Made by a program: the position numbers and the translations under genes
NCBI GenBank assembly: GCA_013285915.1
Contig: JABDGS010000016.1
Location: forward strand, 1 to 53,527
Length of the DNA: 53,527 nt
Source of the DNA: Bacteroidota bacterium
GTDB taxonomy: Bacteria > Bacteroidota > Bacteroidia > Chitinophagales > Chitinophagaceae
Direction of reading: 5' to 3'
Part shown: in pieces, positions 33,124 through 42,663 of the stretch
Numbering within the stretch: position 1 is the stretch's first letter
Layout of the letters: each line of letters starts with the position of its first letter
The notes under the pieces: generated by a model
Database searches by the model: none
What the model was told of the DNA's origin: nothing
What the model saw: the letters and a program-made list of their open reading frames with translations, nothing else

Positions 33124-35559
33124 ATGAGAAACAGGAAACTATTTTTGCCTCTCTTTATTTTTTTGGTATGCGCGGCAGTTACCAAAGCGCAAAACTTAGA
33201 TTCAACGCTGCAGGTATATAGCACCAAATACAGGCAGGAGCGTATCTATTTTCATTTTGACAGATCAGCTTATTTTCCAGGCGATACTATTTGGTACAAA
33301 GCCTACCTGATGACCGGCTGGGGCATGAGCAATTTAAGCAAGGACCTGTATACTGACTGGATCGATGGCAACGGCAATCTTATTTTACACGGAGTTGAAC
33401 CAATTGCATTTTCAACATCGTACGGGCAAATGATAGTACCCAAAAATTATAAGGAAGGTGTTATTCACCTGCATGCATATACAGGCTGGATGATGAACTT
33501 TGACGAAGCTTTTTTATTTGATAAAGATATTCCCGTTATTCAGCCTAAAATAGATTCTAAAGCAAGGGTAGCCTCTCATAAAATACGCGTATCTGTTATG
33601 CCCGAAGGCGGTAACCTTGTGCAATCGCTTATGAGCGCGGTGGCTTTTAAGGCAGAAAATCAGTCTGGCAGGCCTGTTAATATAACCGGGGCATTAAAAA
33701 ATAAAGGCGGTGAAGTGCTGGATTCTATTTTTACCGAACATGACGGCATGGGCAAATTCTTCTTAAATCCTGAAGCCGGTGAGGCATATACAATAAGCTG
33801 GAAAGATGATGAAGGCGATTCAGGCACAGCAGCATTGGCACCGGCGTTGCCCGCAGGCGCACTGTTAAAAGCATCGGCTTCTGCCGGTAAGGTTAGTTTT
33901 CATATAGACAGAAGTGCGAACGCGCCTGCTAACTTTAAAAAAATGTACCTGCTTGGCACTATGAACCAGGTTGAGGCTTTTAAGTTTGCGCTTGACCTTG
34001 AAAAAACAGCGGGCGCAACAAACGCGGTACCTGCCAGCCAGCTTGCAAGCGGCATTTTACAGCTAACCCTGTTTGATGCCAATTGGAAGCCGGTTGCCGA
34101 AAGAATAGTGTTTATAAATAATAACGATTACGCTTTTAATACAGAGATAAGTGCTGCGAAGAAAAACCTTGGGAAAAGGGGCCGTAATGAGGTTGAGATT
34201 GATGTGCCTGATTCAATGGAGGGCAGTTTATCAGTATCCGTTACAGATGCCTCTTTACCTTACGACAGCAGCTATAACATCATATCACACCTGCTGCTAA
34301 GCGCTGAATTGAAGGGTTACATCAACAACCCTTCATATTATTTCTCTAATAACTCCGACAGTGTAAAAAAAGCGCTTGACCTTGTAATGCTTACAAATGG
34401 CTGGAGAAGATATAAATGGGATGATATTATGGCGGGCACCGTACCCGTAACAAAACATCAGCGGGAAGCAACCTATGTTACCATTAATGGCCTCGCTACC
34501 ATGCCCGATAACAGCGTGGTAAGCGAGGGAACGATGATAAACCTCAACATGCGCTCAACGGATACCAACGACTCTCTGCACATGGCATATACCCAGCGTA
34601 TAAGGGACGACGGTACATTTATAATTACACCGGGTGCTTTTTACGATTCGTTGGATATTCACTATAAATTATTGGGTGGCCGAAAAACTGAAAACAAAGG
34701 GATTGTTAGTTTTACAAATACCTTTTTACCACCGTTGCAAAACTACCATAATGTGCCAATAATGGCTACTATGCAGCAAGACAGCCTGTCGCTGGTTAAT
34801 GAGTTGGCACTAAAAGCGCGTGCTGAAGAGCTTACAAAAGCCCTTGGCAACCTTACATTAAAAAATGTAACTGTAACAGCAAAAGCAAAAGCATCCATGC
34901 GCGTGCTTGACGAAAAATATGCAACACCTAATTTTCAAAGCAGTAACACGGGCAACACTTATACATTTGATGTAGCACACGATCCTGATGCGAAAGGAAT
35001 GTACAGCCTGGCAACTTATTTAATGGATAAAGTGCCCGGCCTGCAGGTACAAATGAATGGCTCGCCACCCGTTGCGTCATATTTTTTCAGGCCGCATGTT
35101 AATATAAGCGGTGGCACTACGGGCAAAGTGCTGGTATTTTTGGATGAACTGCAAACGGATGATGAAACCGCAGCCAGCGTTCAGCTGTCTGATGTTGCGT
35201 ATGTAAAATTTTATAAACAGGGGGCACTAATAACAGCTCAAAACAACCCATCACTTGCTATTTATACAAGAAGGGGCAATGAAGACACATCATCTGGCGG
35301 TGCGCTTAAGGCCGTTACTGTGGCAGGCTTTACACCGGTTAAAGAATTTTACAGCCCTGATTATTCAACTGAGCCTGATGCCCTGGGTGCTGATGTTAGA
35401 ACAACCCTTTATTGGAACCCCAACATTATGGTTAGGGCATTTCAACATAAATTGAAATTTGTTTTTTACAACAATGACGTTAGTAAAAAATTGCGCATTG
35501 TGCTTGAGGGCATGAATGTTAACGGCAAGCTTACCCATACAGAAAAGGTGCTGGAATAA
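33124..35559 (+). CDS. Large exported protein with MG2-like and plug-like domains
   Basis: 811 residues with a signal peptide (MRNRKLFLPLFIFLVCAAVTKA). The N-terminal ERIYFHFDRSAYFPGDTIWYKAYL is the macroglobulin MG2-like start seen in many Bacteroidota exported proteins. Several beta-sandwich segments follow. Around residue 580 there is a TonB-plug-like segment (LKNVTVTAK... VPGLQVQ), but no barrel comes after it, so this is not a receptor. Probably periplasmic or outer-membrane associated. No partner genes are adjacent and no function is assigned. Confidence 0.75.
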   Translation: MRNRKLFLPLFIFLVCAAVTKAQNLDSTLQVYSTKYRQERIYFHFDRSAYFPGDTIWYKAYLMTGWGMSNLSKDLYTDWIDGNGNLILHGVEPIAFSTSYGQMIVPKNYKEGVIHLHAYTGWMMNFDEAFLFDKDIPVIQPKIDSKARVASHKIRVSVMPEGGNLVQSLMSAVAFKAENQSGRPVNITGALKNKGGEVLDSIFTEHDGMGKFFLNPEAGEAYTISWKDDEGDSGTAALAPALPAGALLKASASAGKVSFHIDRSANAPANFKKMYLLGTMNQVEAFKFALDLEKTAGATNAVPASQLASGILQLTLFDANWKPVAERIVFINNNDYAFNTEISAAKKNLGKRGRNEVEIDVPDSMEGSLSVSVTDASLPYDSSYNIISHLLLSAELKGYINNPSYYFSNNSDSVKKALDLVMLTNGWRRYKWDDIMAGTVPVTKHQREATYVTINGLATMPDNSVVSEGTMINLNMRSTDTNDSLHMAYTQRIRDDGTFIITPGAFYDSLDIHYKLLGGRKTENKGIVSFTNTFLPPLQNYHNVPIMATMQQDSLSLVNELALKARAEELTKALGNLTLKNVTVTAKAKASMRVLDEKYATPNFQSSNTGNTYTFDVAHDPDAKGMYSLATYLMDKVPGLQVQMNGSPPVASYFFRPHVNISGGTTGKVLVFLDELQTDDETAASVQLSDVAYVKFYKQGALITAQNNPSLAIYTRRGNEDTSSGGALKAVTVAGFTPVKEFYSPDYSTEPDALGADVRTTLYWNPNIMVRAFQHKLKFVFYNNDVSKKLRIVLEGMNVNGKLTHTEKVLE

Positions 35560-35565
35560 GTAATG

Positions 35566-35720
35566 CAGCGTTTAAAGTTTAAAGTTTTTGTGGAGGACAG
35601 GAACCAGTTGCAGGTTTCCGGTTGCAAGTTGCCGGTTATTGTGGAGGTAAGTATGATTGTGTTGGACGTTTTATGAATGGCATTACAAGAATTGACCAAT
35701 GACCAATGACGATTGAAGCC
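35566..35720. repeat. Low-complexity intergenic repeat words
   Basis: TTTAAAGTTTAAAGTTTTTG, then a GTTGCAGGTTTCCGGTTGCAAG word and GACCAATGACCAATGACGATTG. Each is a short direct repeat; the first matches 13532 and 29816. Confidence 0.45.
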
Positions 35721-35721
35721 C

Positions 35722-36861
35722 CTAGTACTTCGGCCAATCCTTTTTATATAAAGTACTGTCTTTTTGTACCAATGCATCAATATAGCTGCCCGTGTTTTTA
35801 TCTTTGTCTTTTTTTACATACTGGTCAAAAAACAACAGGGTAAGCCTTGTTATGGCAGCCACATATTCAGTATGTACGTTTTTAAGTGTGGGCTCAGCGT
35901 ACTTAATAACCGTGGGCCGGCTGCTAAAATCTTCATGCAGGCCATCGGTAAACTTCATAAAATACTTTTCTTTTGACGATATCAATTGCAGGGCATTGTA
36001 CATAGAGTCTATTTTGTCAGGGTGCTCGCTTCTCAAATACATATAAGGCACATCAACTGACTGCACATTTGTTGGCGGTATGGCCATTATCTGTTTAAAC
36101 TGCTTATCCCAGTCTTTATCCGGGCCGTACGCGTGTATATCCGTACCATCGTATGATGCAATGGCCTTAATATCTTTTGTGAGCATAGCAGCTTTTAAGG
36201 CAGCAGTGCCGCCCATGCTCCAGCTAACAATACCAATGCTGGTACTGTCAACATAAGGCATAGCCTTCATTTGGTTTATAGTAAATAAAATATCGCGCAC
36301 CTGCTCGTCCATATCAACCGGGTCAGACATATAGCCGGGATATTTGCCAACCGAGCTTACTGCCGCAACCACATACCCGTTGCTTGCCAGTGAGTCAAAA
36401 AGAACCGGGTTATCCCACGAGCTCCCGTTCATACCAGCGGCATAAATAATTAACGGATGCTTTTCTGCAGGTAGCTGCAACGAACGGTAAATGGTAAGCG
36501 GGAAGCCTAAAAATTTATTAACCGAGTTAACATGAAAATACTGGCAAAATGCTTTTGCAAACATCAGCGTGGTTTTTTTGCAGGTATCAAGCGGGGTGTT
36601 GAAATTAAACCGCTGCTCGTACATATCCATCATATCCCCGTAGGTTACGCCTGCGGCTGTTGGTTTTTGAGCTGACGGGAAGAAAACATCAATTTTAACC
36701 GGACGGTACACATTTTTTGATGTTGCTGTTGTGTCAAATGTTCTGCTTGAATCATATACTTTGTACACCTGCAACCCAACATACACGGGTTCAACCGGTT
36801 TTTGTTTGCAGGCATTAAAAATTAAAACTGTAATAAAAAGCAGGGGTAGATATTTTGGCAT
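35722..36861 (-). CDS. Alpha/beta-hydrolase lipoprotein
   Basis: 379 residues from the ATG at 36861 (MPKYLPLLFITVLIFNAC), a lipoprotein signal with cleavage before Cys18. The hydrolase core shows the oxyanion region YAAGMNGSS, the nucleophile elbow SIGIVSWSMGG (Ser in S-W-S-M-G, a variant of GxSxG), an acid-bearing strand after KAIASYDGTD, and DGLHEDFSS carrying the likely catalytic His. The layout resembles platelet-activating-factor acetylhydrolase and dienelactone-hydrolase-like esterases. Substrate unknown. Monocistronic. Confidence 0.85.
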   Translation of the reverse strand: MPKYLPLLFITVLIFNACKQKPVEPVYVGLQVYKVYDSSRTFDTTATSKNVYRPVKIDVFFPSAQKPTAAGVTYGDMMDMYEQRFNFNTPLDTCKKTTLMFAKAFCQYFHVNSVNKFLGFPLTIYRSLQLPAEKHPLIIYAAGMNGSSWDNPVLFDSLASNGYVVAAVSSVGKYPGYMSDPVDMDEQVRDILFTINQMKAMPYVDSTSIGIVSWSMGGTAALKAAMLTKDIKAIASYDGTDIHAYGPDKDWDKQFKQIMAIPPTNVQSVDVPYMYLRSEHPDKIDSMYNALQLISSKEKYFMKFTDGLHEDFSSRPTVIKYAEPTLKNVHTEYVAAITRLTLLFFDQYVKKDKDKNTGSYIDALVQKDSTLYKKDWPKY

Positions 36862-37064
36862 GAACAGGTTCTTTTTGGATGTGTAAAATAACCTAAACCA
36901 CAAATTGCCAAAGCCAATAAAAAGTGTTTTGAAGAAAAATTAACAGGACAAGTCCGAAAGACAGGAAGTCAGTAAGTCCGAAAGCTGAAGCAGAAAAGGC
37001 AGGAATAATCATTTCTCCTTCAATCGTTTATCGACATTATGTGTGACTGATTCATTAAGTAAAC

Positions 37065-38162
37065 TTACAGCAACTTGTACATCTTTCCCGGCAGTGACGC
37101 AATTACATTCTGCAGTTCAAGCGTTAAAATAGCGGCAGCAACAGTGCTGCTGGTTAACCCGCTTTTTAAATACAATTCATCAATATGTACGGTGTCTTTC
37201 TCTTTTAAAATATCAGCGATCACCTGTTCTTCAGCAGTCAACTCAATAAATAATTCTTTCTGCACCTTGCGTTTAACTTTTCGTTTTTCCCAGCCTAAAG
37301 TTTCAATTAACTGTTGTGCATCCGTAAGTAGTATTGCCCGGTTGTTTTGTATAAGATAGTTGCAGCCCTCACTTTTTTCGTCGGTGATCCTGCCGGGTAC
37401 GGCAAACACATCGCGGTTGTAACCGTTTGCAAGTGCAGCAGTTATCATGCTGCCGCCTTTAATTGCTGTTTCAATAACAATTGTGGCATCGGCCATACCC
37501 GCTACTATCCTGTTACGCCTGGGGAAGTTATGTTTATCCGCTTTTGCGCTTTGCCTAAACTCGGTAAGCAGGCCACCATGCTGTATCATTTCTTTTGCCA
37601 TGCTTTTGTGCTGTGCGGGATATATAATATCAAGCCCGTGGGCAAGCACACCGACCGTTGCAAGCTGGTTGTGCAAGGCAGCTTTATGGGCAATAGCATC
37701 AATACCAAAGGCAAGCCCGCTTACAATTAATACCTGCTGATCTTTTAATTCTTCAACGAGTGTTTCGGTTATATGTTTGCCGTATTCCGTATAACTCCTG
37801 GTACCTATAATACTTATTATTTTTGAAGTATTAAGATTGGCCGTGCCCCTGTAATACAGCATGGGCGGCGCGTCATAACAATGCAATAAACGTTGCGGGT
37901 AGTCTTTATCAGTTATAAAGAGTGGCTGTATCCTGTATTTTTCAATAAATTTTATTTCCTGCTCTGCTAATGCAAAATCCTCAAAATCTTTAATGGCTTT
38001 TACTTTTAATTCGGTAATTCCTTCAATGGAAATAAACTCTTTCTTTTTTGCTGTGAACACATTTTTTGCTTCTCCAAAATGCTCAACAAGTGCTTTTGTG
38101 TGCACGGGGCCAATGCTCGGTATTAAGGTAAGGGCTATTTGATATAACAGGTCGTCGGTCAT
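37065..38162 (-). CDS. dprA: DNA-processing protein DprA
   Basis: 365 residues from the ATG at 38162 (MTDDLLYQIAL); the longer frame upstream reads repeat words (GTGAATCGTGAATC). A helix-hairpin-helix-like N-terminal domain is followed by the Rossmann domain with ISIIGTRSYTEYG, IVSGLAFGIDAIAHKAAL, GLDIIYPAQH, LLTEF and FPRRNRIVAGM. A C-terminal winged helix ends at residue 365. DprA loads RecA on incoming single strands during natural transformation. Other competence genes are not in the window; recR lies 4 kb away. Confidence 0.95.
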   Translation of the reverse strand: MTDDLLYQIALTLIPSIGPVHTKALVEHFGEAKNVFTAKKKEFISIEGITELKVKAIKDFEDFALAEQEIKFIEKYRIQPLFITDKDYPQRLLHCYDAPPMLYYRGTANLNTSKIISIIGTRSYTEYGKHITETLVEELKDQQVLIVSGLAFGIDAIAHKAALHNQLATVGVLAHGLDIIYPAQHKSMAKEMIQHGGLLTEFRQSAKADKHNFPRRNRIVAGMADATIVIETAIKGGSMITAALANGYNRDVFAVPGRITDEKSEGCNYLIQNNRAILLTDAQQLIETLGWEKRKVKRKVQKELFIELTAEEQVIADILKEKDTVHIDELYLKSGLTSSTVAAAILTLELQNVIASLPGKMYKLL

Positions 38163-38232
38163 AAACGTGAATCGTGAATCGTCAAACGTGAATTTGTCAC
38201 CCGTCAAGGTCAACAAACTTAAAGATAAAATT

Positions 38233-39126
38233 TTATTGCATGGCTGAGTCTCCCACTATTTTGTTTTCTTTCAATGGATCTTTATAAACCCAGTAGATGC
38301 CAATAAGCGAAATAAAAAGTGTAATAATAAAAAAACTTATACTTATACTTACGCTTTCGGCTTTATTAAGCAGCAGGGCAGTGCTGCCCCACACAAAAAC
38401 AACTTCCCTTGTACCAAGTGGCCCAATGGTTACGGGTAAAATAACCACAATTGACGACAGCAAAAATATAAGCAGGTATGCATTATGGTGTTCCGTTATA
38501 TGCAGCGCCTGCATTATGCACCAGGCACTGGCAACCTGCAACGCCTGCACCATTACACCCAGCCACAGCGTACTAAAAAAACTTTTAATGAAAGCATGAA
38601 ACACTTTTTTTATAAGCAGGTAGTAAATAAGTAAACCCGGCACAATAGCAATTAATAACAGCAATGCAGTTGTATTTGTGAGTAGTGCGTAGTAATAAAA
38701 AATAGCCAGGATGCCAAGGCCTGCAACACCGCTAACCCTATCGAGCAGCACCGCCGCAGTTAATTGTTTGGCAGAATAATTATGGTCGCGGTTAAGCAGT
38801 ATGATTTTGTATGCATCGCCACCAATACCACCGGGTAAAAACAAATTATAAAACATGCCCAGCCAGTAAAGCTTAAGGTTGGCCCGCTGTGAAAGCTGCA
38901 CATTTATATTACTGAAATAGATATTTAAACGAAAAGATGCAACGAGTTTTGATGCAACAAACAGCAGTGTTGCTGCAAACAGCCAAAGCATGTTAGCCCT
39001 GCGTATTATTTGTATGCTCTGCGCCCAGTCAATCTTGCGGCTAACATACCAAAGGCAAATGCCTGTTACCAGTATTTTTACCAGCAGTTTTAACCATGAT
39101 GGCATTTTTTTTACGAATGAGAACAT
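38233..39126 (-). CDS. Lysylphosphatidylglycerol-synthase-type (UPF0104) membrane protein
   Basis: 297 residues, about seven to eight membrane segments. The family signature covers GICLWYVSRKIDWAQ, LGMFYNLFLPGGIGGDAYKIILLN and LLLDRVSGVAGLG (here AVLLDRVSG), with the conserved GPLGTREVVF near the end. Bacteria use such proteins as lipid or glycolipid flippases; no aminoacyl-transferase domain is attached here. It follows the GT2 gene by 21 bases on the same strand, suggesting joint work on a lipid-linked sugar. Confidence 0.85.
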   Translation of the reverse strand: MFSFVKKMPSWLKLLVKILVTGICLWYVSRKIDWAQSIQIIRRANMLWLFAATLLFVASKLVASFRLNIYFSNINVQLSQRANLKLYWLGMFYNLFLPGGIGGDAYKIILLNRDHNYSAKQLTAAVLLDRVSGVAGLGILAIFYYYALLTNTTALLLLIAIVPGLLIYYLLIKKVFHAFIKSFFSTLWLGVMVQALQVASAWCIMQALHITEHHNAYLLIFLLSSIVVILPVTIGPLGTREVVFVWGSTALLLNKAESVSISISFFIITLFISLIGIYWVYKDPLKENKIVGDSAMQ

Positions 39127-39147
39127 GCGCTAAATATAGTGAGTAAA

Positions 39148-40092
39148 TTATTGTTGTGGGGTACCGTTCCAGATGCGCCTTATTTTATAATCTTTCTTGT
39201 GCGAAGCTTCGTAATAAGTGCGCATACTTATATGGGCAAGTATACCAATGGTTATAAGTTGTATGCCGCCAAAAAGCAATATCATACCTAAAATAAGCAA
39301 TGGCCTGTTCCATATATCCCGTCCCATAAACTTCAATACCAAAAAATACAGGTTTATTACTATACCAACAAAAAGGCATACAAACCCAAGCGTGCCAAAC
39401 AGGTGCATGGGCTTTTGGCTGTAACGCCTGAAGAATACCAGCATTACAAGGTCGCTCATTACACGAAAAGTTCTGCCAAGTCCGTATTTTGATTTGCCAA
39501 ACTGCCGTGGGTGGTGCTTTACATCAACCTGTGTTATAAGGGCCCCCTGCATTGATGCTATTACAGGTATAAACCGGTGCATTTCGCCATGCAGGCCAAG
39601 GTCAGCAGCTATGTTATATTTAAATACTTTCAGTGTGCACCCGTAATCTTTAATATTAACCTTCGTCATACGCCGTATAATGGTGTTGGCAATACGGCTT
39701 GGCAATTTTCGCAGCACTGCACCGTCTTTCCTGTTTTTCCGGTTGCCGGCAACAATATCCCAATCTTCACTTTTTAATTTGTTAAGCATCATTGGTATAT
39801 CTGTGGGGTCGTTTTGCAGGTCGCCATCCATTAGGGCAATGTATTCCCCACGGGCATTATCAATCCCAGCGGCCATGGCAGTGCTTTGCCCATAGTTACG
39901 TTTTAACTCAATCAGTATTATCCGGTCGCTAAGCAATTCTTTTATTTTAGCCCTTGTACCGTCTGTTGAGCCGTCATCTACAAAGATCAACTCATAATCC
40001 AGTTCCTGTAATGCTTCGGAAGTTGCTTTAATAAGAGGCAGAATATTTTCTTCCTCGTTTAATACGGTTATAATAACTGATAACTCCTTCAT
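39148..40092 (-). CDS. GT2 glycosyltransferase, polyprenyl-phosphate type (ArnC/DPM1-like)
   Basis: 314 residues. The GT-A domain has VVITVLNEEENI-like start (SVIITVLNEE), nucleotide-sugar motifs FVDDGSTDGT and MDGDLQNDP, YGCTLKVFK, and HPRQFGKSKYG. Two C-terminal membrane segments (LGFVCLFVGIVINLYFLVL, LLILGMILLFGGIQLITIG) anchor it. Such enzymes move a sugar from a nucleotide donor to undecaprenyl phosphate at the inner membrane. It pairs with the flippase-like gene downstream, then dprA. Confidence 0.9.
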   Translation of the reverse strand: MKELSVIITVLNEEENILPLIKATSEALQELDYELIFVDDGSTDGTRAKIKELLSDRIILIELKRNYGQSTAMAAGIDNARGEYIALMDGDLQNDPTDIPMMLNKLKSEDWDIVAGNRKNRKDGAVLRKLPSRIANTIIRRMTKVNIKDYGCTLKVFKYNIAADLGLHGEMHRFIPVIASMQGALITQVDVKHHPRQFGKSKYGLGRTFRVMSDLVMLVFFRRYSQKPMHLFGTLGFVCLFVGIVINLYFLVLKFMGRDIWNRPLLILGMILLFGGIQLITIGILAHISMRTYYEASHKKDYKIRRIWNGTPQQ

Positions 40093-40219
40093 GGTCTACT
40101 CTTAGCCGCGCAAAGGTAAGGCGGCCTGCTCATTTTAATAATGCAAGTATTTATCTGCCGGTGCATTGGCAAACTGCGGCGGTGAACAAAAATTACATAG
40201 ATTGCCAACAAATAGCTTT

Positions 40220-41395
40220 ATGAAGAAATATATTGTTGTTTTTGCGGGTTGTTTTTTATGTTTTGCCCTGGTTTCATGTAAGGGCACGACACAAGAAAGC
40301 AGCACAACAGATAAAGATTCAGCCACAATCGCACAGCCTTTATGGGCGTTGCTGCCGTTTACCAAGCTTGATTCTGCAAACCCTGTTATGAGCCCCGGCA
40401 AAGCGTCATTTACATGCCCTGTAAGAAAGCAAACTGTTTTTTGGGAAGAAAAAGACGTGTTTAACCCTGCGGCAGTAGTACGTAACGATTCAGTATTTCT
40501 GCTGTACCGCGCGCAGGATAATATTGGCAAGCCAGCCGGCACAAGCCGTATTGGCCTTGCCTATAGTACAGATGGGGCGCATTTTACCAAGATGCCAGCC
40601 CCTGTTTTATACCCGGATAATGATGCTTACAAAAAATATGAATGGGAAGGCGGTTGTGAAGACCCGCGTGTTGTACAGGACAGCAGTGGTACCTATTATA
40701 TGACTTATACTGCATTTGATGGTAAACAGGCGCGCCTTTTTATTGCAACCTCAACAGACCTTTTGCACTGGAAAAAATATGGTTGCGTGTTTGCAAACGC
40801 ATATAAGGGCAAATACATGAATGTGTGGTCAAAATCGGGTTCTATTGTTTCGGTTTATAAAGATGGTAAAATAACAGCGGTAAAAATCAATGGCAAATAC
40901 TGGATGTATTGGGGCGATAAATATATATGGGCTGCTACCAGCGACGATCTGATAAACTGGCAACCGGTTGAAAGGGATGCAACCGATACGGCAAAAAGCG
41001 ATATGCCTTTTTATGGCGTGGATGTAACAAGGTTAAAACCGGTAATTAAGCCACGAAACGGCAAGTTTGACAGCGACCTTGTTGAAAGCGGGCCGCCAGC
41101 CATGCTTACAGCAGATGGTATTGTACTACTGTACAATGGCAGAAATGTTCGCGCCACCGGCGATACAACATTGCAGGAAGGCGCCTATACCAGTTGCCAG
41201 GTATTGCTTGATAAAAACGACCCCGCAAATATTGTTGACAGGATGACCAACTATTTTATGAAACCCGATAAACCTTACGAAATTACGGGGCAAGTTAACC
41301 AGGTTTGTTTTATTGAGGGGCTTGCACAATTTAAAAATAAGTTGTGGTTATATTACGGCACTGCTGACAGTAAGATTGCAGTTACGGTGAAGTAA
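40220..41395 (+). CDS. GH130-like glycosidase/phosphorylase lipoprotein
   Basis: 391 residues from the ATG at 40220 with a lipoprotein signal (MKKYIVVFAGCFLCFALVSC). The five-bladed propeller motifs match GH130: VFNPAAVVRNDSVFLLYRAQD, SRIGLAYSTDG, a GGCEDPRVV strand, YMTYTAFDGK and LVESGPPAM. GH130 enzymes act on beta-mannosides by phosphorolysis or hydrolysis; lipoprotein members are usually hydrolases. The exact substrate is not determined. No SusC/SusD or other glycosidase is adjacent. Divergent from the GT2 gene. Confidence 0.85.
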   Translation: MKKYIVVFAGCFLCFALVSCKGTTQESSTTDKDSATIAQPLWALLPFTKLDSANPVMSPGKASFTCPVRKQTVFWEEKDVFNPAAVVRNDSVFLLYRAQDNIGKPAGTSRIGLAYSTDGAHFTKMPAPVLYPDNDAYKKYEWEGGCEDPRVVQDSSGTYYMTYTAFDGKQARLFIATSTDLLHWKKYGCVFANAYKGKYMNVWSKSGSIVSVYKDGKITAVKINGKYWMYWGDKYIWAATSDDLINWQPVERDATDTAKSDMPFYGVDVTRLKPVIKPRNGKFDSDLVESGPPAMLTADGIVLLYNGRNVRATGDTTLQEGAYTSCQVLLDKNDPANIVDRMTNYFMKPDKPYEITGQVNQVCFIEGLAQFKNKLWLYYGTADSKIAVTVK

Positions 41396-41498
41396 TTGCA
41401 GATTACCCGATTGCGGATTGCAGATTGAAACTAAGCGACTGGATGGCACGCGGATTTACAGGATTGTCATGATTTACAGGATTTCTTGTTTTTTTAAA

Positions 41499-41990
41499 TT
41501 TATCTGCGGTTATCCGCCCAATCCGTTAAATCTGCGTTCCATTCATCCGCACTAATCACAATTCGCAATTGGATATTCCAAAAGTGAGGTAGGGGCAAGC
41601 AGTTATACAGGATAGGATTTGCGGCGTTTACTAATTTATCTGTACTCATCCGCCCAATCCGTTAAATCTGCGTGCCATTCATCCGCACCAATCACAATCC
41701 GCAATTGGATAATCCGAAAGCGAGGTAGTGGCAAGCAGTTATACAGGATAGGATTTGCCGGGTTTACTAATTTATCTGCGGTTATCCGCCCAATCCGTTA
41801 AATCTGCGTTCCATTCATCCGCCCTAATCACAATCGCCATTGGATAATCCGAAAGAGAGGTAGCGGCAAGCAGTTATACAGGATAGGATTTCTTGTTTTT
41901 AAATTTATCTGCGGTTATCCGCCCAATCCGTTAAATCTGAGTTCCATTCATCCGCCCTAATCACAATCGCCAATCTGCAACCGGGTAATC
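41499..41990. repeat. ~136-bp tandem repeat, about 3.6 copies
   Basis: Copies begin at 41499, 41635, 41771 and 41904 (TTTATCTG followed by ATCCGCCCAATCCGTTAAAT). The unit continues with CATTCATCCGC, ATCACAAT, GGATA-TCC, GAGGTAG-GGCAAGCAG and ACAGGATAGGATTT. Copies differ at scattered sites. Together with the short stretch before 41499 it fills the whole gap between the GH130 and recR genes. Confidence 0.85.
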
Positions 41991-42000
41991 TGCAATCATT

Positions 42001-42008
42001 TATCTTTG
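42001..42008 (+). promoter_or_regulatory. Bacteroidota -7 element abutting recR
   Basis: TATCTTTG fits TAnnTTTG and ends 4 bases before the recR start. If used, the message would be leaderless or nearly so. No TTG is visible at the -33 distance. Confidence 0.4.
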
Positions 42009-42012
42009 CCCA

Positions 42013-42630
42013 ATGCAGTTTCCTTCCACACTTCTTGAAAATGCGGTTAACGAATTTGCCAAACTGCCGGGTATTGGTAAAAAAACAGCTTTGCGTATGG
42101 TATTGCACCTGCTAAAGCAGGATGTTAGCGCCGTAACGATGTTTAGCGAAACCATTGCCAAAATGCGCAGCGATATTAAGTTTTGCCAGCGCTGTTATAA
42201 TATAAGCGATGCAGATATTTGTTCAATATGCGCAAACTCAATGCGTAACCAGCGTATAATATGTGTAGTGGAGAACATCCGCGATGTTATTGCCATTGAA
42301 AATACCCAACAATTTAGCGGTACGTATCATGTGCTTGGTGGTGTTATTTCACCCCTTGACGGTATTGGCCCCGACCAGCTTAATATTGAGCCTTTAGTAA
42401 CCCGCATTGAAAAAGAGCAAACGGAGGAACTGGTATTTGCTTTAAGCCCAAATATACAGGGCGATACCACCATTTACTATATACAGAAAAAAATACAAAA
42501 AATGCCCTGCAAAGTGACAACGATCGCCCGTGGTATTGCCTTTGGGGGCGAGCTTGAGTACGCCGATGAAATGACACTTGCCCGCAGCCTTGCCAAACGC
42601 CTGCCTGTTGAGCAGTATATGAGCCATTGA
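42013..42630 (+). CDS. recR: Recombination mediator RecR
   Basis: 205 residues, standard length. The N-terminal helix-hairpin-helix is NEFAKLPGIGKKTALRMV, the Cys4 zinc finger CQRCYNISDADICSICAN, the Toprim domain ICVVENIRDVIAIE with GVISPLDGIGPDQL, and the C-terminal Walker-B-like KVTTIARGIAFGGELEYADEMTLARSL. RecR with RecO/RecF loads RecA at gaps. The start agrees with family N-termini (M-FPSTLLENAV). Its stop codon overlaps the -33 element of metH. Confidence 0.96.
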   Translation: MQFPSTLLENAVNEFAKLPGIGKKTALRMVLHLLKQDVSAVTMFSETIAKMRSDIKFCQRCYNISDADICSICANSMRNQRIICVVENIRDVIAIENTQQFSGTYHVLGGVISPLDGIGPDQLNIEPLVTRIEKEQTEELVFALSPNIQGDTTIYYIQKKIQKMPCKVTTIARGIAFGGELEYADEMTLARSLAKRLPVEQYMSH

Positions 42631-42657
42631 AATATTAATATTAATTGCCTATCTTTG
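42627..42657 (+). promoter_or_regulatory. Bacteroidota promoter of the split metH operon
   Basis: TTG at 42627-42629 (overlapping the recR stop), a 20-base spacer and TATCTTTG at 42650-42657. It predicts a leader of about 240 bases before the metH start. Confidence 0.55.
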
Positions 42658-42663
42658 CACCCC

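Noticed and set aside
41499-41990. Possible CRISPR array
   Set aside because: The unit repeats over its whole ~136 bases; there are no short repeats alternating with unique spacers and no cas genes.
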